Shown: positions 33,139 to 45,834 of the stretch, one piece after another
Position numbering within the stretch: position 1 is the stretch's first letter
Layout of the letters: every line of letters starts with the position of its first letter
Assembly: GCF_003590095.1 (NCBI RefSeq)
Contig: NC_039480.1
Coordinates: 17,399,328-17,463,327, forward strand
Direction: 5' to 3'
Length of the DNA: 64,000 nt
Source: Trichoplusia ni
Taxonomy: Eukaryota > Arthropoda > Insecta > Lepidoptera > Noctuidae
Translations under genes and position numbers: made by a program
Notes under the pieces: model-generated
What the model was told of the DNA's origin: nothing
Seen by the model: only the letters and a program-made list of their open reading frames with translations
Databases searched by the model: none

Positions 33139-33951
33139 TTTGAATAAAAAATACATTTTCGTCATTTCGTCGTGTAGGTACCAATTATTTATTTAAGTGC
33201 TACTCATCAATCGTTCCACTAACTACTACTACTACTTACTTATGGTTATTTTTTTGAAAAACATAACCTCGATTAAGTAGTACAAGAAAATCAGTCAAAA
33301 ATATAATTGCCACATTCCTTACTTCAAAATTTAGAGGAAATACCAGATCAGAACTGGCCACTAGAACAAGCAACAATTAGTAAGTTGTTCGCAGTGTATC
33401 AACGTTATACCATTGTGGCACGCACTCAAGGCCAAACGAAAGGAAAAGGCGCGGACAACGCCACAGAGTAGGCAAGCACAGAGGCGGCAGTTTTTTGTTT
33501 CTACTTTAATAATGTTTGGAAAAGTTGTTCACATATTTGATTCTTGTTTTTGTTAAGGAGGTTGCATTCTTTGGTAGCGTTGAAGAACGTGGTGATTTGG
33601 TATTTATAGAAATATATACAAATCTACATATGCCAAGAGTAAGATATGTACATAATACAAGTTCAGTAAATTTTTGGAAAATTCTTCTTCAAGTGCAGAC
33701 AGTTCTCTCTCTAAAATACCAGCTGAAGGTGATATATGAATGCTGTGAATTGGCAATTATGTTATTGTGACCCATAATAATAGCTTAAAGATATCTTTTT
33801 TATGAAAGAATTATAAGAAAGAATAAATTGTAAACGCTTATTTAATTTTAAATACTCGCGTCGTCGCTTGAGCAAATTAAATAATATAAATTATCTTTAA
33901 AAGGTGAGACTGGTGTATTTTGTTTTACTTTTATTTCCAGTCTGAGCTGGA

Positions 33952-33965
33952 GTTGCTATGGAAAT
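33952..33965 (-). promoter_or_regulatory. RFX-type X-box-like motif
   Basis: On the minus strand ATTTCCATAGCAAC fits the RYYNYY-N2-RRNRAC pattern. It is a weaker match than the other two in the window. Confidence 0.2.
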
Positions 33966-34822
33966 AAAAACACTTGTGAATTATGTCTAGACAATAATAC
34001 ATTACTAGGTTTACTACTAATATAAAATTAAGATAATTATTGTGAAATTAATTTCATAAATTTGATCCTAATTATGTTTAGTAATTTTCTTTGTTTGGAT
34101 TGGCTTTTATATTTCATGAATAATATTACAAATCAATGATCAAACGGCTTTAATATCTAGGTCTTTATTAGGGCCTAACCAAAAACGGATGATCAAATGG
34201 AATTGACTGATCATTTGGCTGATTTATGGTCTATAATCCTAATTCAGGTAAATGAAAATTGGTGTTTGATATTTCCAGATGACCTCTTAATCAAAACTGG
34301 CTTGGACTGCCGTCTGGATGTGGAAAGTTAGGGATTTAATTTAAAGAGTAGAAATTGAAAACATTTATTACTCACGTACGTTGCTAACTTTAAAAAAAAG
34401 TTTCAGACGTCTATCCATCTCAACCTTCAATGTTGAAGAGACAGAGATAGCACGACATATAACAACATCGTAAACTAAGTAGCGTTTTAGAATTCGGCAG
34501 TAAGTAATCACAAATTTAAATGCGTCAGATGATGTCTCATTTACAACACCCTTTTACAAGCAAGAAATAATGTTTGCAATAAATCAGTTGAAAGCCTAAC
34601 TCTTAATAACGGTATAACGGCAGATGACTAACAATAATGAAGTCCAAACAAATAACTTTCTCCGAGGAAGTCACACAATGCCCAATAAATCTGAAGGCCT
34701 ACCAAGACTTCAAGTAATAAATATTGTTGCGTGTGGAAGCGGGACAGCGCACTAGACGGAGTAGAGCGGCGTCTCTTTCTCACAACCGTTATAATGTTAC
34801 TTAAGGAGTTGGTGTTTGGTCT

Positions 34823-35256
34823 GCTAAGGCTGCGTTTCCAAAAAAAATGTGCGAGGATGCGAAGTGATTGTTCATAATCGTTTTAGCCTTTTCCCAACTA
34901 TGTTGGAGTCGGCTTCAAATCTAACTGGATTCAGCTAAGTACTAGTGTTTTACAAGGAACGACTGAATGTCTGACTTCCTCAACCCAGTAACCTGGGCAA
35001 CACGATACCCCTTAGTTAGACTGGTTGTCAGACTTTCTAGCTTTGGACTACCCGTAACTACTGTAAAAGATGTATGCATAACAGCCTTGACCCAGAATTT
35101 AACGTGCTTTTCGAAAACGAATGTGTTTGTAAAGAACCAATAGAATCGCTTCATTTCAATCGCCTCGGTCGGGACAGCTCTGGTGGGAACGGTTCAGCAT
35201 ACATCCTCGCACGGCACATTTCCATCGCACGGCTCTTTTGGAAACGCAGCCTTAGC
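34823..35256. mobile_element. MITE-like element with 21-bp terminal inverted repeats
   Basis: GCTAAGGCTGCGTTTCCAAAA at 34823-34843 is exactly inverted at 35236-35256. Partial inversion continues inward ('gtgcgaggatg' against 'catcctcgcac'). If TA is the duplicated target, the ends are AGGCTGCG...CGCAGCCT, as in Tc1/mariner-type MITEs. A second repeat (34875-35070) lies inside. No transposase is present, so it is non-autonomous. Confidence 0.7.
34875..35070. repeat. 'TTTTCCCAACTATGTTGG' dispersed repeat, copy 1
   Basis: 'agccttttcccaactatgtt', 'ggagtcggcttcaaatctaa', 'ctcaacccagtaacctgggc' and 'gataccccttagttagactg' match the copy at 53640-53845. It is the more diverged of the two and lies inside the MITE-like element. 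Confidence 0.8.
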
Positions 35257-37284
35257 CCCTCATCGTGTGGGCGAATATCTGTCAGATTTAGTTTATTGCT
35301 TGCCAGCGATTGTGTCATTATATTACCTATTTATGTAATGTTTACGTTTGATTGTGTTTCATTCTATTGTATAATGTTAGGCTTGCTGTAGTAGTGGTTG
35401 TCTGTGATTCTTGCTGGTATAAGGCTGTGTTCACACTAGACGTAGGTATAGTCTGTTTCCAATCGTGAGGAAAAAAGGTTTGATTACGCAATTGGCACTA
35501 GCGAAAAATATAATCTTGTTTGATATTTAAATTGAGCTCTTAATTTGATTGTTCACGAATAGTGGCTGTTGTGTTAACAACGCCTAATTATTGTTCTTTG
35601 TTGTTTACAAATTTTGCAATATATATTTATACCTGCTTGGAACTCTTTGTTTTGTAACGATGCTTCGACGAACTTCGAAGTTTATTGAGAATTCAAGTTT
35701 TGAACGAGCAAACTAGAGAAAATTAACTTCCAAAGAAAACTTATTGGAAAAGTTAATAGTTTGTTTGCAACTCACGTTTTTGTTCAGTGGCTAAAGGAAA
35801 GTTTTCACGAGTATTTACTTCGGCGCAAAATACAATATCTTACAAAAAATATTAAATTCTTACCGTCGTTTTTTTTCTCAAATAATTACGAAAAATATTA
35901 ATTAATTAGTTAAGATAAAAAAAAAACGTACCGTGTTAAAAATGTCATACGAATTATAATTATTACCACATTTATCGATCTTCAAGAACCTTAGAAAAAA
36001 TAATTCAATTAATGTAACCTCCATCAATTACCTACTCTATGTTACAACGGACAGTGAGGTCACAAGCTGTGTGTCAGATAAGCTTTTTCATAAAAATGTA
36101 ACAACTACGTCTAGTGGCATGCAATATAACCATTTATTTAGTTTAGTTAAACTATCATGTGTGTTACTTTACTGTTTTGGGTAAACAGTTACCTTGTTCT
36201 GTGAATTTATGTATAAGATTTTGTCTCTGTATTTAAGAGCTGGTTTTTTGCTTTGTGTATTTTTAACGGGATGATTGTAATATCGGTTGGGGGTAAATGG
36301 GGTAGTATTTGGATTGTGGTTTTAGTCGTTATATTATAGTGTATATGTGTAGTAGTTGACGTTATTAAATATTTATTTAGTACAATAAGTTGTGAAGGTT
36401 AGATTGACCGTCGCATTAAGGATAATGTGATATTCATTTGCTTATATACGAAAAAAATGTCATAATAAATCATTATATTTTTTTGTATATTACTTTGATT
36501 TGAATTGATTAAGTATTTAAATACTATGCTTATTAATTACACTTACTAATATAACCTAGATAAAAGTGGTATTACTAGTCTTATTAAAAACGTTACTACG
36601 TTACACAATAAAACAATGCCTAATAGTTATTTTGGCCTTAAATCTAGAAACTGAGGTCAGAAATCAAGGACCTTCACATTTTTGGAACTAGGTAACGTAA
36701 ATTAGATATAACAAACAAGTACAAATTAAGAACAAAATCTCAAAATGAATAATACATTTAGGTATAGCAAATGTTCTTTTAAAAAGTTTTCAACAATAAT
36801 CTTCATAAGGTAAATACATCGGTTTTGGAGCATTGTGGGCCCTGTCCGGCATCAATTTGGAGGAGGGCTATTAATAACATTTTAGTTTTATGATTTTAGG
36901 TACTTATCTAGAACCTAGCCCGAAATCCGCTATGTACAATTGCTGATGAATAAGTGGAATCGGGGCCTTGGTTTGTCATTTAGATTGTTAAGTAAAATGT
37001 AGTATTTGGTACTTTGTCGTTTATAAAAAAACTGGGTTTACACTGAATAATATAAGTAGCTTAAGTCTGAGATTTTTTCGTAGAAAAACTCTGTCACAAA
37101 CAGCAAAAAATCATGGTGACCGAAAAAGAATACTTTAGGTAAAGTTAGGATGGACTCTAATAGAAATAGATAAAACAGACCTTACCTTCAAACTAATTTA
37201 TAACTACACTAGATACGTCTCGGAAAACTTAAGGTCTAAATCATTACCCCATTTATATAAAGGTGAAAATAATTATAACATTAT

Positions 37285-37295
37285 GGTCATTGACC
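37285..37295. promoter_or_regulatory. Palindromic IR1 ecdysone-response-type element
   Basis: GGTCATTGACC is a perfect inverted pair of GGTCA half-sites with one spacer base, flanked by T on the 3' side to give TGACCT. This is the classical EcR/USP palindrome core. The location is 10.9 kb upstream of exon A in the gene's direction. Confidence 0.4.
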
Positions 37296-37532
37296 TTGCC
37301 GTATCGTTCATTCGGTCGTGAATGTAACATATCATTGTTCGTTGAGCAATAGCAACTAAATATTGATAGTACTTGTGCAATTCACACAATCAACGTCAAA
37401 AAGTGATTAATGATCTTTTAATTTTAGACTATAGATGCTGAATGACTGATGTTAGGTGCTTGGTAATCGGAGTCTACGCAAAAATGTTAGACAAACGAAT
37501 GTAGTAATTATGTGAAAAATATTTATTGCCTT

Positions 37533-37740
37533 CTAGCTGTTGTTAGCGGCTACAACTCGAAAATGATCACTTGGGAACAATTAATCGGGATTAAAAAATA
37601 TCGTATGTAATACAGGTTATAATAAACTATCAGCAGGTACTCATGCTAAATTTTGTCCTATACCACTTAGAGGTTTTCGCTTGAAACAGTATCAAACATC
37701 CATCCATGCTTGAAAACTTTCGTGTTTATAATAGTAGGTT
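37533..37740 (+). repeat. RTE-like repeat fragment
   Basis: It starts 'ctagctgttgttagcggcta', has 'aaatatcgtatgtaatacag'-like central text and ends 'tttcgtgtttataatagtag', the usual layout of this retroelement-end class. Degenerate. Confidence 0.5.
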
Positions 37741-40700
37741 GGATTCATTCTTTCCTGTCCTAATGGAAATCAAGGAAAACTTTCATTGAGGACAGTTACA
37801 AGATTTTCACTCATGTTATTTGGTCCAAAAAAGCACTATATACTTACAACATACCTATAGTAGTTACAGAAAACCAGTTGCATAATTTACCTATTTCTAA
37901 ATAAATGAGTGAAATGCCAATCTTTCTAATTACCAACATAATTTGACATGTTTGATGTCAAACCTGTTTTTAATTACAAAACCGTGTTATCGAATCAGAA
38001 GTCTGTATTGATGTTCTAGTGATGTGCAACTTTGATAAATGTGTCGATTTATTTTAATGGTGAACCATTTATGTTGCTTTTTCTTATTTTGTAACGCGCA
38101 ATAGGGCGATTGCTTTGCTATATGGTTGTTTTAATCGAACCCAGATTGTTTTTTATATTGTAATAAAAAATACCTATAACTACTCGTGAATGAGTAAACG
38201 CATCTTGATCGATTAAAATATTACAAAAGAATGATTTGAGAGATTTAAAGACATTAAAATTTGCCATAAACATCTTGAAGTTCATATATTATATGTAATA
38301 CAGTATAAAAAAAAAAACATTTTTTTAATAACTCCCACCATCTCTAATTAAAATTCGGAAACAAGACCAAGCAATTCAAAGAACCATTAAGTTTATCTAA
38401 CTCCAAATTAACTTTCTTTTCTTACACTCAACCCGTTGAAACGCCCGCCATTTTTCATTTTCAAATTCAGAACGGCAATCAAAAACACATTTAATTCTAT
38501 AAACTTTCGCGGAAAAATAAAAAGAAGTTTTCGAACATTTGGAAAACGGGCTTGGAATTAAACAGTGCATGAAAAAATGTGGAGAAATGTGGTCGTCGAA
38601 ATTTCATCAGTAAGGCATGCAACTGCAACAACATTAGGTCCATTGCCGTGCCAGATAAATATCCAATGAGACTTTTTGCTGGACTCTGCAGCTTCAAATT
38701 GTCGTGGGCTAGTGATGGGCTGTTAATAGTATCGACAATGATTACCAAAATTAATTAATTTCCAGTAGTATTCGAAAAAACTCGTTTGCAAGTTTCAGCC
38801 AGTGTCAGTTTGCAGTTTGGGGATAAAAACGCAAGTAGACGCGATTATGTTACAATTTGAATCATTATGAACAAGATAAGCGGTGTTTCAAGGCGTTTTG
38901 CAAGTTGTAAGCTAGAATCGCGCTACATCAAAACGCACAGTCACATTGAGTAGGCCATTGTTACTTATTTTGGGTCTAAAATTACTCAAATTAATGCCAT
39001 ACTTAAGCCTCAATGATCGTTCTAGTATCACAGATAAAAATATTTCGTAATTGAGCTCAAAAAATGTTAATTTAAATTTAGAATAAGATGAAGTCGGCCA
39101 TTTATATAGTTATTATGTTGCCGCAAATTCCATTTTTCATCTTGCTACGAAGGCTAAGCTAGTTAACAAAATAAGAATAAATTATTCAGATTACTTAACT
39201 CTGTACTATTATACTTTTAATCATAAGCACTTATTGTTGTAAATTACTTAACGCTTTTAATTGCATATAATGTTGCATTGTTAATTATGGTGTAATTTAG
39301 ATAAACGGTCTTTGCTAATTTAGGGCATTAGGTTGTTTAGCAATGTATCATCATTTAGCAGACTAAGAAATCTTAGACTTTAAAATAATTAGGAAAACTA
39401 AGACTTTAATGTTTCCAGCTGTAGCAAGCCATAATAGAGTATAGAGGTATACAAACTTTTATATCGATATATTTAACATTTTTTATCGATACTTTCCAAT
39501 CCCTAATAGCACATTTGGCCAAAAGGCATTGCGGAACACTGCGGTATTGCTAATTCAAAATTACTGTCTATGAAACATTCAGTAGGTGGTGTAATGACGT
39601 CACTATTTAAGGAACCCTGCTTGCTTCTACAGGGAATTGATAATTAAGGGCGACATTTTAAGAAACAGTTACTTGGTAAGTTTTTAAAGGAGGTTCTACT
39701 GTTTATTGTTGCTTTGCTTTAACGTCTGCCAAGTTCAAACCAGTACCAAAATCAATTTTTAGAAAAACTGATATGGTATTAGGCTGTCGTTAAGAAGCTA
39801 ATGATTATTCTTCTGTAAGAGCTAAGGTTACAATTGTTTGCGCTCGTTGCACTAATCTTACCACTCTTTAATATTCGGCAAGTGGGTATTAATTGTTAAT
39901 TTGTGTTTGATTGAATTTAAATATATTTTTGACGAAAAAGAAGTACCTATTAGAACTAATCGAATTTCATTTTTTACAAATATAGGTACTCAATAAAACC
40001 ATTTACTTTTATTCAACTCAACGAATCAACTCTAGCTATATCTATCTACTCTACACCATACACGGTTACCATAGCTCACACAATTTCTCCAGCTCGGCTA
40101 ATACCAACAATTTCACGCTCTGATTCAACCCGTGTGTTTCTTTCAACGTGATTTAAATCATAATTATCATTTACAAATTGCCAGTCGGTTAACACTAGGC
40201 ATTTTACTTTCATCATAGAATTTATGATATCCATGTTTATATTTGTTTTATCTTCCACCTTCGGTTGCTAGTATTTTAGATTTATGATTGCGCTTGTAAG
40301 TTTTAATCGTATTAAGATTGAAAGCTTACTGGAAAACGTGTTAACTAAATATTTTGCCTTTTTTAATGTATTTTATAAGTTAAATAGGTGAGTAATAAAA
40401 CTCTTAAGATTTATCATTTTTTTTCAAATACACCGTCAAAGTTATGAGAATATTTTTTTTTATAATAGCTTGAATGCAATTTAAACATTTATAACTTTGA
40501 AATTAAATCTCCATTTCACTATCAAACATCTACAAAAGGTAGATAAATTGAAATATTTACTTAGAAATTGACAAGTGTTACAACGGTGGTAAGTAGAGCG
40601 TGGTGGATTCCGACACGCAGGGGACGGCGCACTGTGGTCCAAATCGTGGGCGGACGTGGATATAAAAGAAAAAACTTTTTCTATGAACATTTTCAAATCA

Positions 40701-41032
40701 CAACGCTTTAAAAAAACTCTTGAGGCTTTCATGACGGAGTATTTGTTAGTTGATTTAAAAATAAAAATAGATATTTAGGTCAATTGTAGGTATAGAATGT
40801 ACTACATTCTGATAAACTCTTGCGGTGTAAATGTTTTACTTTACGATTTTGGCTTAGTTTCGTAGTTCATTGAATGGATGTACTTAGTTCGTTTACTTTT
40901 GTTTGTCAGGTACCTATAGGCATGAATAATGGTAAACTACTCATATTATCTAGGATTCGATTACTTATTAAACTTAAAAATCACTTTTTATTACACAAGG
41001 CAACATCATTATTTAATATAAATATGTCTAAT

Positions 41033-41227
41033 ACTAGCTGTTGCCCGCGGTGGGCGCTGGAAATTGAAAATGATCCACAGGAACATAAAGTCAGGATAAA
41101 AACTATCCTTTGTCTTTATCCTGGTTATAAACTATTAGTGTACCAAGTTTCATCTGAATGCGTTCAGTGGTTTTTAGGTGAGAGAGGAACAAACATCCAT
41201 ACATACAAACTTTCGCGTTTATAATAC
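41033..41227 (+). repeat. RTE-like repeat copy
   Basis: It starts 'actagctgttgcccgcggtg', then 'caggataaaaactatccttt', 'gtaccaagtttcatctgaat' and 'aaactttcgcgtttataata'. The 116-codon open frame crossing it at 40874-41224 is a by-product of the repeat. Confidence 0.65.
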
Positions 41228-44200
41228 CTGTTAGTAGGATATGCGCGTGAATTAATTGTACCGTAAAATAAAATTAATATTTAACGTTCGTGGTAATTAT
41301 ACCGGAATGCACTATCTCCTAGCAATCGTCCGGTTATATCTTAGACCACATTGCGAAGTATGATTATTAACTTAAAACGAACGTATGCAGGAAAAGCGTT
41401 TGTATTCGTGCGTCGATGTTTTTCTTGTTAAACGTTTTCCGACTACATTTCCATTGATTTTTTTTATGTGTGTAAATGCTTTTTATTAATCTCTTTTGAC
41501 TACAAGTAAATTTCAAATTGGCCTAAAATAAAAAGTAATTTCAAATTCCAGAATACTAAAATGGCTACGGCTATATTACCTTACAATATACTGCTGTTAA
41601 ATAAAAAGACCAAACCAATATATTAAAGGACAAAAAGGTCTCTTTATTTTACACTTTTCTCCATAAGATTCCAAAATTGATCACCTTGCCGCGAACAGCG
41701 GACCATTATACTTTATTTACGATTCGGAAATAAGACACAGGCTCAGCTTTGCGCATCCCTCGCTTTTTTTCATTCGAACCGTTTGTGATACAATTTCATT
41801 ACTCGGAAAAGTACCCGAATTCCAGTAATGCCCTTTTTGTCCTCATGTGTATTTTTTGCGCACTGTGCTTTAGGGTTTCAGGGAGTTATTTGTTTAGGGT
41901 TTTGAGTTCGCAAGATTGACGAGTAACTCAGTCTATTTAAAGAAAATGAAGTAGCGCAAAACTTTATGACTAAATCGTTTTACATGAAAACATAAAATCC
42001 TCAATAGAATTTGGTAAAACTGGTTTTATTTTCAGAAAAAAGTCAGCCACTCCATAAAAAATTCAGCAGTGAAATTCTAGATTTTGCCTCAATCCTTTCT
42101 TTGGTATTGAATATTCAACACTCGAAAATTCCCTAGCCAAAATTATTCATACCAGATTGGTAGAGTCAGGGCAAACATTTTGCCTTTGCAACCATTTTTA
42201 TTGCCTCGCTAGCACAACCTGGGGAATTGAGTTTGACTTCCCAAAAATACCTTTTCATCATAAAATTTTGGCGCTTGAAACTTTCTGGACACGTCCTTCG
42301 CATTAATCTGTAGTGCAGGCATATTTTGCTAGAAATTCATTGTTATTTAACCATTATATTTTAACAATTACTTAATTTTCTTCGCCTTACTGTCTTCGCC
42401 TAAAATAATCATGTAAATTTTCAAAAAATACAAATAAACTTCTTCAAAATGGGTTTTCAAACAACCATCACCAAACATCAGCTTTGCTTACCCAGCTTTC
42501 TACTATCATTCAACAAATCATTGTCTCTATCACCTTTCTAAAGTGAAATACAATATTAATATGCGCTACATAGCTACACGTTCATGAAACTCCAAGTTTC
42601 ACGTAACACTATCGAGGCCCGATCCCATTTGTGTTCCGGCATCAACCGGCCGGTGCATTTGGCAACATATTCGCAATGCCAATTATTGGTTGCCGCAACC
42701 ACTGATTGGTGTGTTAATTTGCTACTGATATTGTGTTTTATAGTTTTAAAATTTATTACTTATTGGTTAGTTTTTTTGTGTTCTAGAAATAAATTGTAGG
42801 CCGTGTAATGATTTGATTGAACTATAGAATATTTTGCTTGTTGCCCCTTAAAAGACTGGTGAGTTGGCACTGTAAACTTGCTTCATTAATATTGGTTATG
42901 AGAAAAATATCCAGCAAGTAACAATCATTTGTTGTTTACGTTTAAGTTCTTTTAGTCCGTAAACTAGACAGTATTTTACGACAGTCACCGTAAGCCTCTG
43001 TGGCCAGCACCAATCAGTGCAAACTTCAGAACAAAATCCTCGGTAAAGCTTAGTAGAAATTGAGAGTTTGACAGCCATAGCTGCGTCGAATCATTATAAA
43101 GCTTTCAAGAGACACTCAAGGCGAAAATGTCAACTAAAAATATCGTCTGAAGCGGTTTAATAGGAAGTAAGGACTTGGCAGAATAGCATCAAAATGCCGG
43201 CTATTTGAGAAAACGAAACAACAAACGACACAATCCTCTCTAGCACAAAAACTATTTGCGGAAGAAATTTCAGAAACGCGAAACATTGTTTTAACGAAGT
43301 TCACTCTTCCCACAGTGTTCATTTCCCAAGGTAATCTGAGGCCAAACAGCATCAAGAAATTTAGTACAGTTATCCAACCTGTTACATGTGACCTGATCTT
43401 TTTATAAAAGTAAAAGTGGTACAAGCAGACTACTAGCATTACGCAATATGTTTTGGTTATCATTGTCGAGTAATTAATACGCTACCTGAGCGATATTAGG
43501 AATGAATTTAGCTGTCACATTGATTTTTGTTTTTGAAGGTTCCGGATACTAAAAAACAAATATAGTGATTTGAAATATAGTGATGCGAAGATGTTACTAA
43601 AAGATTTAGTAGATCGTCAAAACAGACTTCTATTTTCCGATCCAGGTAAGTTTTGACTTATCAAACAGCAGGGTTGTACAAAGTTATCTCTTTAAATTGG
43701 TACACACGATCTGTGCATCTGACTAAACTAGTAAAAATTTTCCCAAAAATATTTCCTCATCAAAACCAAAAGCAATAGAAGCTAACCCTACACGTGGTTT
43801 TGCATAACACAGGGAGCTTGAACAAAACTGCAAACGATACACATTTGGGACCCGAATTACAGTTACAAAACATAACCAGCTCAGATGCAAACATTCGGAA
43901 TAGTTCTACATCTGTCAGTAGTTTTGACGCAACAAGTTGCAAATGTCACTGGTGGACCAGTTTCTTGTCAAACCAGTAGTTCGGCACGTACGGACTTTGG
44001 TGGACTGTTTCCATCTTGTTTTGTTTGATCGATGTTGTTTTTTTATCGTACTGAAATAGATTATGCTTTTGTGGTGCTGTTTGGAGGTACCTACTGTTCG
44101 AATAGTCAAATGAAAGTTAAATAAAATAAGATAGGAAGTTTGTTGTTATTTTTTAATCGTTTTAAGAGCTGGTATAAAAAACCATACGTTATTATTTTTT

Positions 44201-44534
44201 CTTGTGAGTCATGGAAATCAGAAGGCTTTTGATATGTTTTATTATGACTAACTTTGTGTCAATTGGTCATAAATCTATCGTTTGAGTCATAATATACGTT
44301 ACCTACGTATAAAAAAATGATTAAACACACCCATTTCCGTTTGTAGTTTCAACAAACCGATATTATTTAAGTTAGCAATTCTTAATATCAACTGGTTTGA
44401 AAGTCCACCTACCTACGCTATAAATTATGTAGACACAACTTCCGTATACTGATCACAAGTTGGGTTTTAAAGTTCGTATCGTGTATTATATCAAAATATG
44501 AAGTTACGTATAGAGTTTGTTTTAAATCCTCGTT

Positions 44535-44627
44535 ACTAATATTAGATTTACCAAAATCGATTTTGATATGTCATCACGTAAAATTTGTAAGTAACTAATA
44601 TTAGATTTACCAAAATCGATTTTGATA
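44535..44627. repeat. 34-bp exact direct duplication
   Basis: ACTAATATTAGATTTACCAA and the following 14 bases (ending ATTTTGATA) occur at 44535-44568 and again at 44594-44627. Each copy contains the palindrome CAAAATCGATTTTG. Confidence 0.85.
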
Positions 44628-45754
44628 CATATTATAATCTCGTAGAATTTCTAAAAAAAACTATTTTAGAGTCGTCGATCTATTTTGGTCTATTTTTTGG
44701 GTTGTGAGGGAAAAACTAAAAAGATTTACTATTTTTTCAATGTACTTAAATCTCGCCCTATCCAATAAAAAAATCTAATAATAGTATCATAATATCCTCG
44801 AAAGCGACAATACAACTTACCTCTTACAACAAAAGAGGTTTGATGTTTATTTAAAAGCAAGACGTTTCGGTATTCCGTCCTAAAAATCCAAAAACATCTT
44901 AATTACGGTGTTTACAAATACGGGATCTGTTATTTCGTTAAATGCTGGATAAATACTTGACATTAGACGGAGCCACGTCGCCATGACGACCTGAATTCAC
45001 GGAGTGCCGATGACTAACTGTCTGACTCCACAGTTGTCTTCGTACTTATAGAACCTTCCAATCAGGAATTTTTGCTTACCTGTAAAGAAGAAAAACCAAA
45101 TTAAGATAAAGTAAAATGACAAAATATGGAAAGAGAAGAAAACTGTTGACGAAAAAGGTTGGTATGTTATTTGTTCCGAGTTCACAATTTTGATAGCTTC
45201 TAAGACATTAAGATTGCCTGTCTAAGTCAAAACAATGTCTGAGTTAAAGCTATATGCATTTGATTAAGCATTGGCAATCAAATTCGATAGCTTCTGATTG
45301 CCTTAGTAATGCATGTAGAGGGAGTTCAAATTGAGTGCTTCACCCGAGAGCTTTCTGATCATTGAGCGAGGGGTATTTAGGTGCATGGAGGCTTATAATG
45401 TCTTGCCAATAAGCCAGTATAAATAAGAATTTATTATAAAATTCAAGTAAAATTAATAACGTTGGTGCGTAAGACAAGATAGCAAAGAAAGTCGATATTA
45501 GGGAAAGTAAAGTGTGAATACGTCAAAAAGTGCTTCTCAGAATAGTCATAAAATAGCTAATGAAACAGAATTATCATAGTAAATGAATCACCTATCTTCA
45601 ACTGATATTTAATACAAACAAATCTATGGATGTGTCTAAAGTAATGAATAAAAAAATCGATAAATTAACTAAAAAACTAATTACTTCTTTACTTTTGTGG
45701 TATCCGCTCAAATCGATCGATATATTCCAACATCAGTCGACAAATTCGATCTCT

Positions 45755-45834
45755 TCCAGTGACCTCAGCAGCTTAGTTAATAAAGCGACTGATACATTTA
45801 GTCTCGAGTCGCAGGTTCGAGTCCTGTTCCTGGA
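45755..45834 (+). mobile_element. tRNA-like Pol III unit (SINE head or tRNA pseudogene)
   Basis: A possible acceptor pair TCCAG...CTGGA encloses a D-arm-like GCTTAGTTAATAAAGC, a weak anticodon arm (ACTGATACATTTAGT), and a T arm with CAGG-TTCGAGT-CCTG. B box GGTTCGAGTCC is good. A T-run at 45838-45844 could terminate Pol III. The anticodon loop is abnormal, so this is not called as a tRNA gene. Confidence 0.4.

Noticed and set aside
40874..41224. 116-codon plus-strand frame
   Set aside because: Over half lies in an RTE-like repeat at 41033-41227, so it is a by-product.
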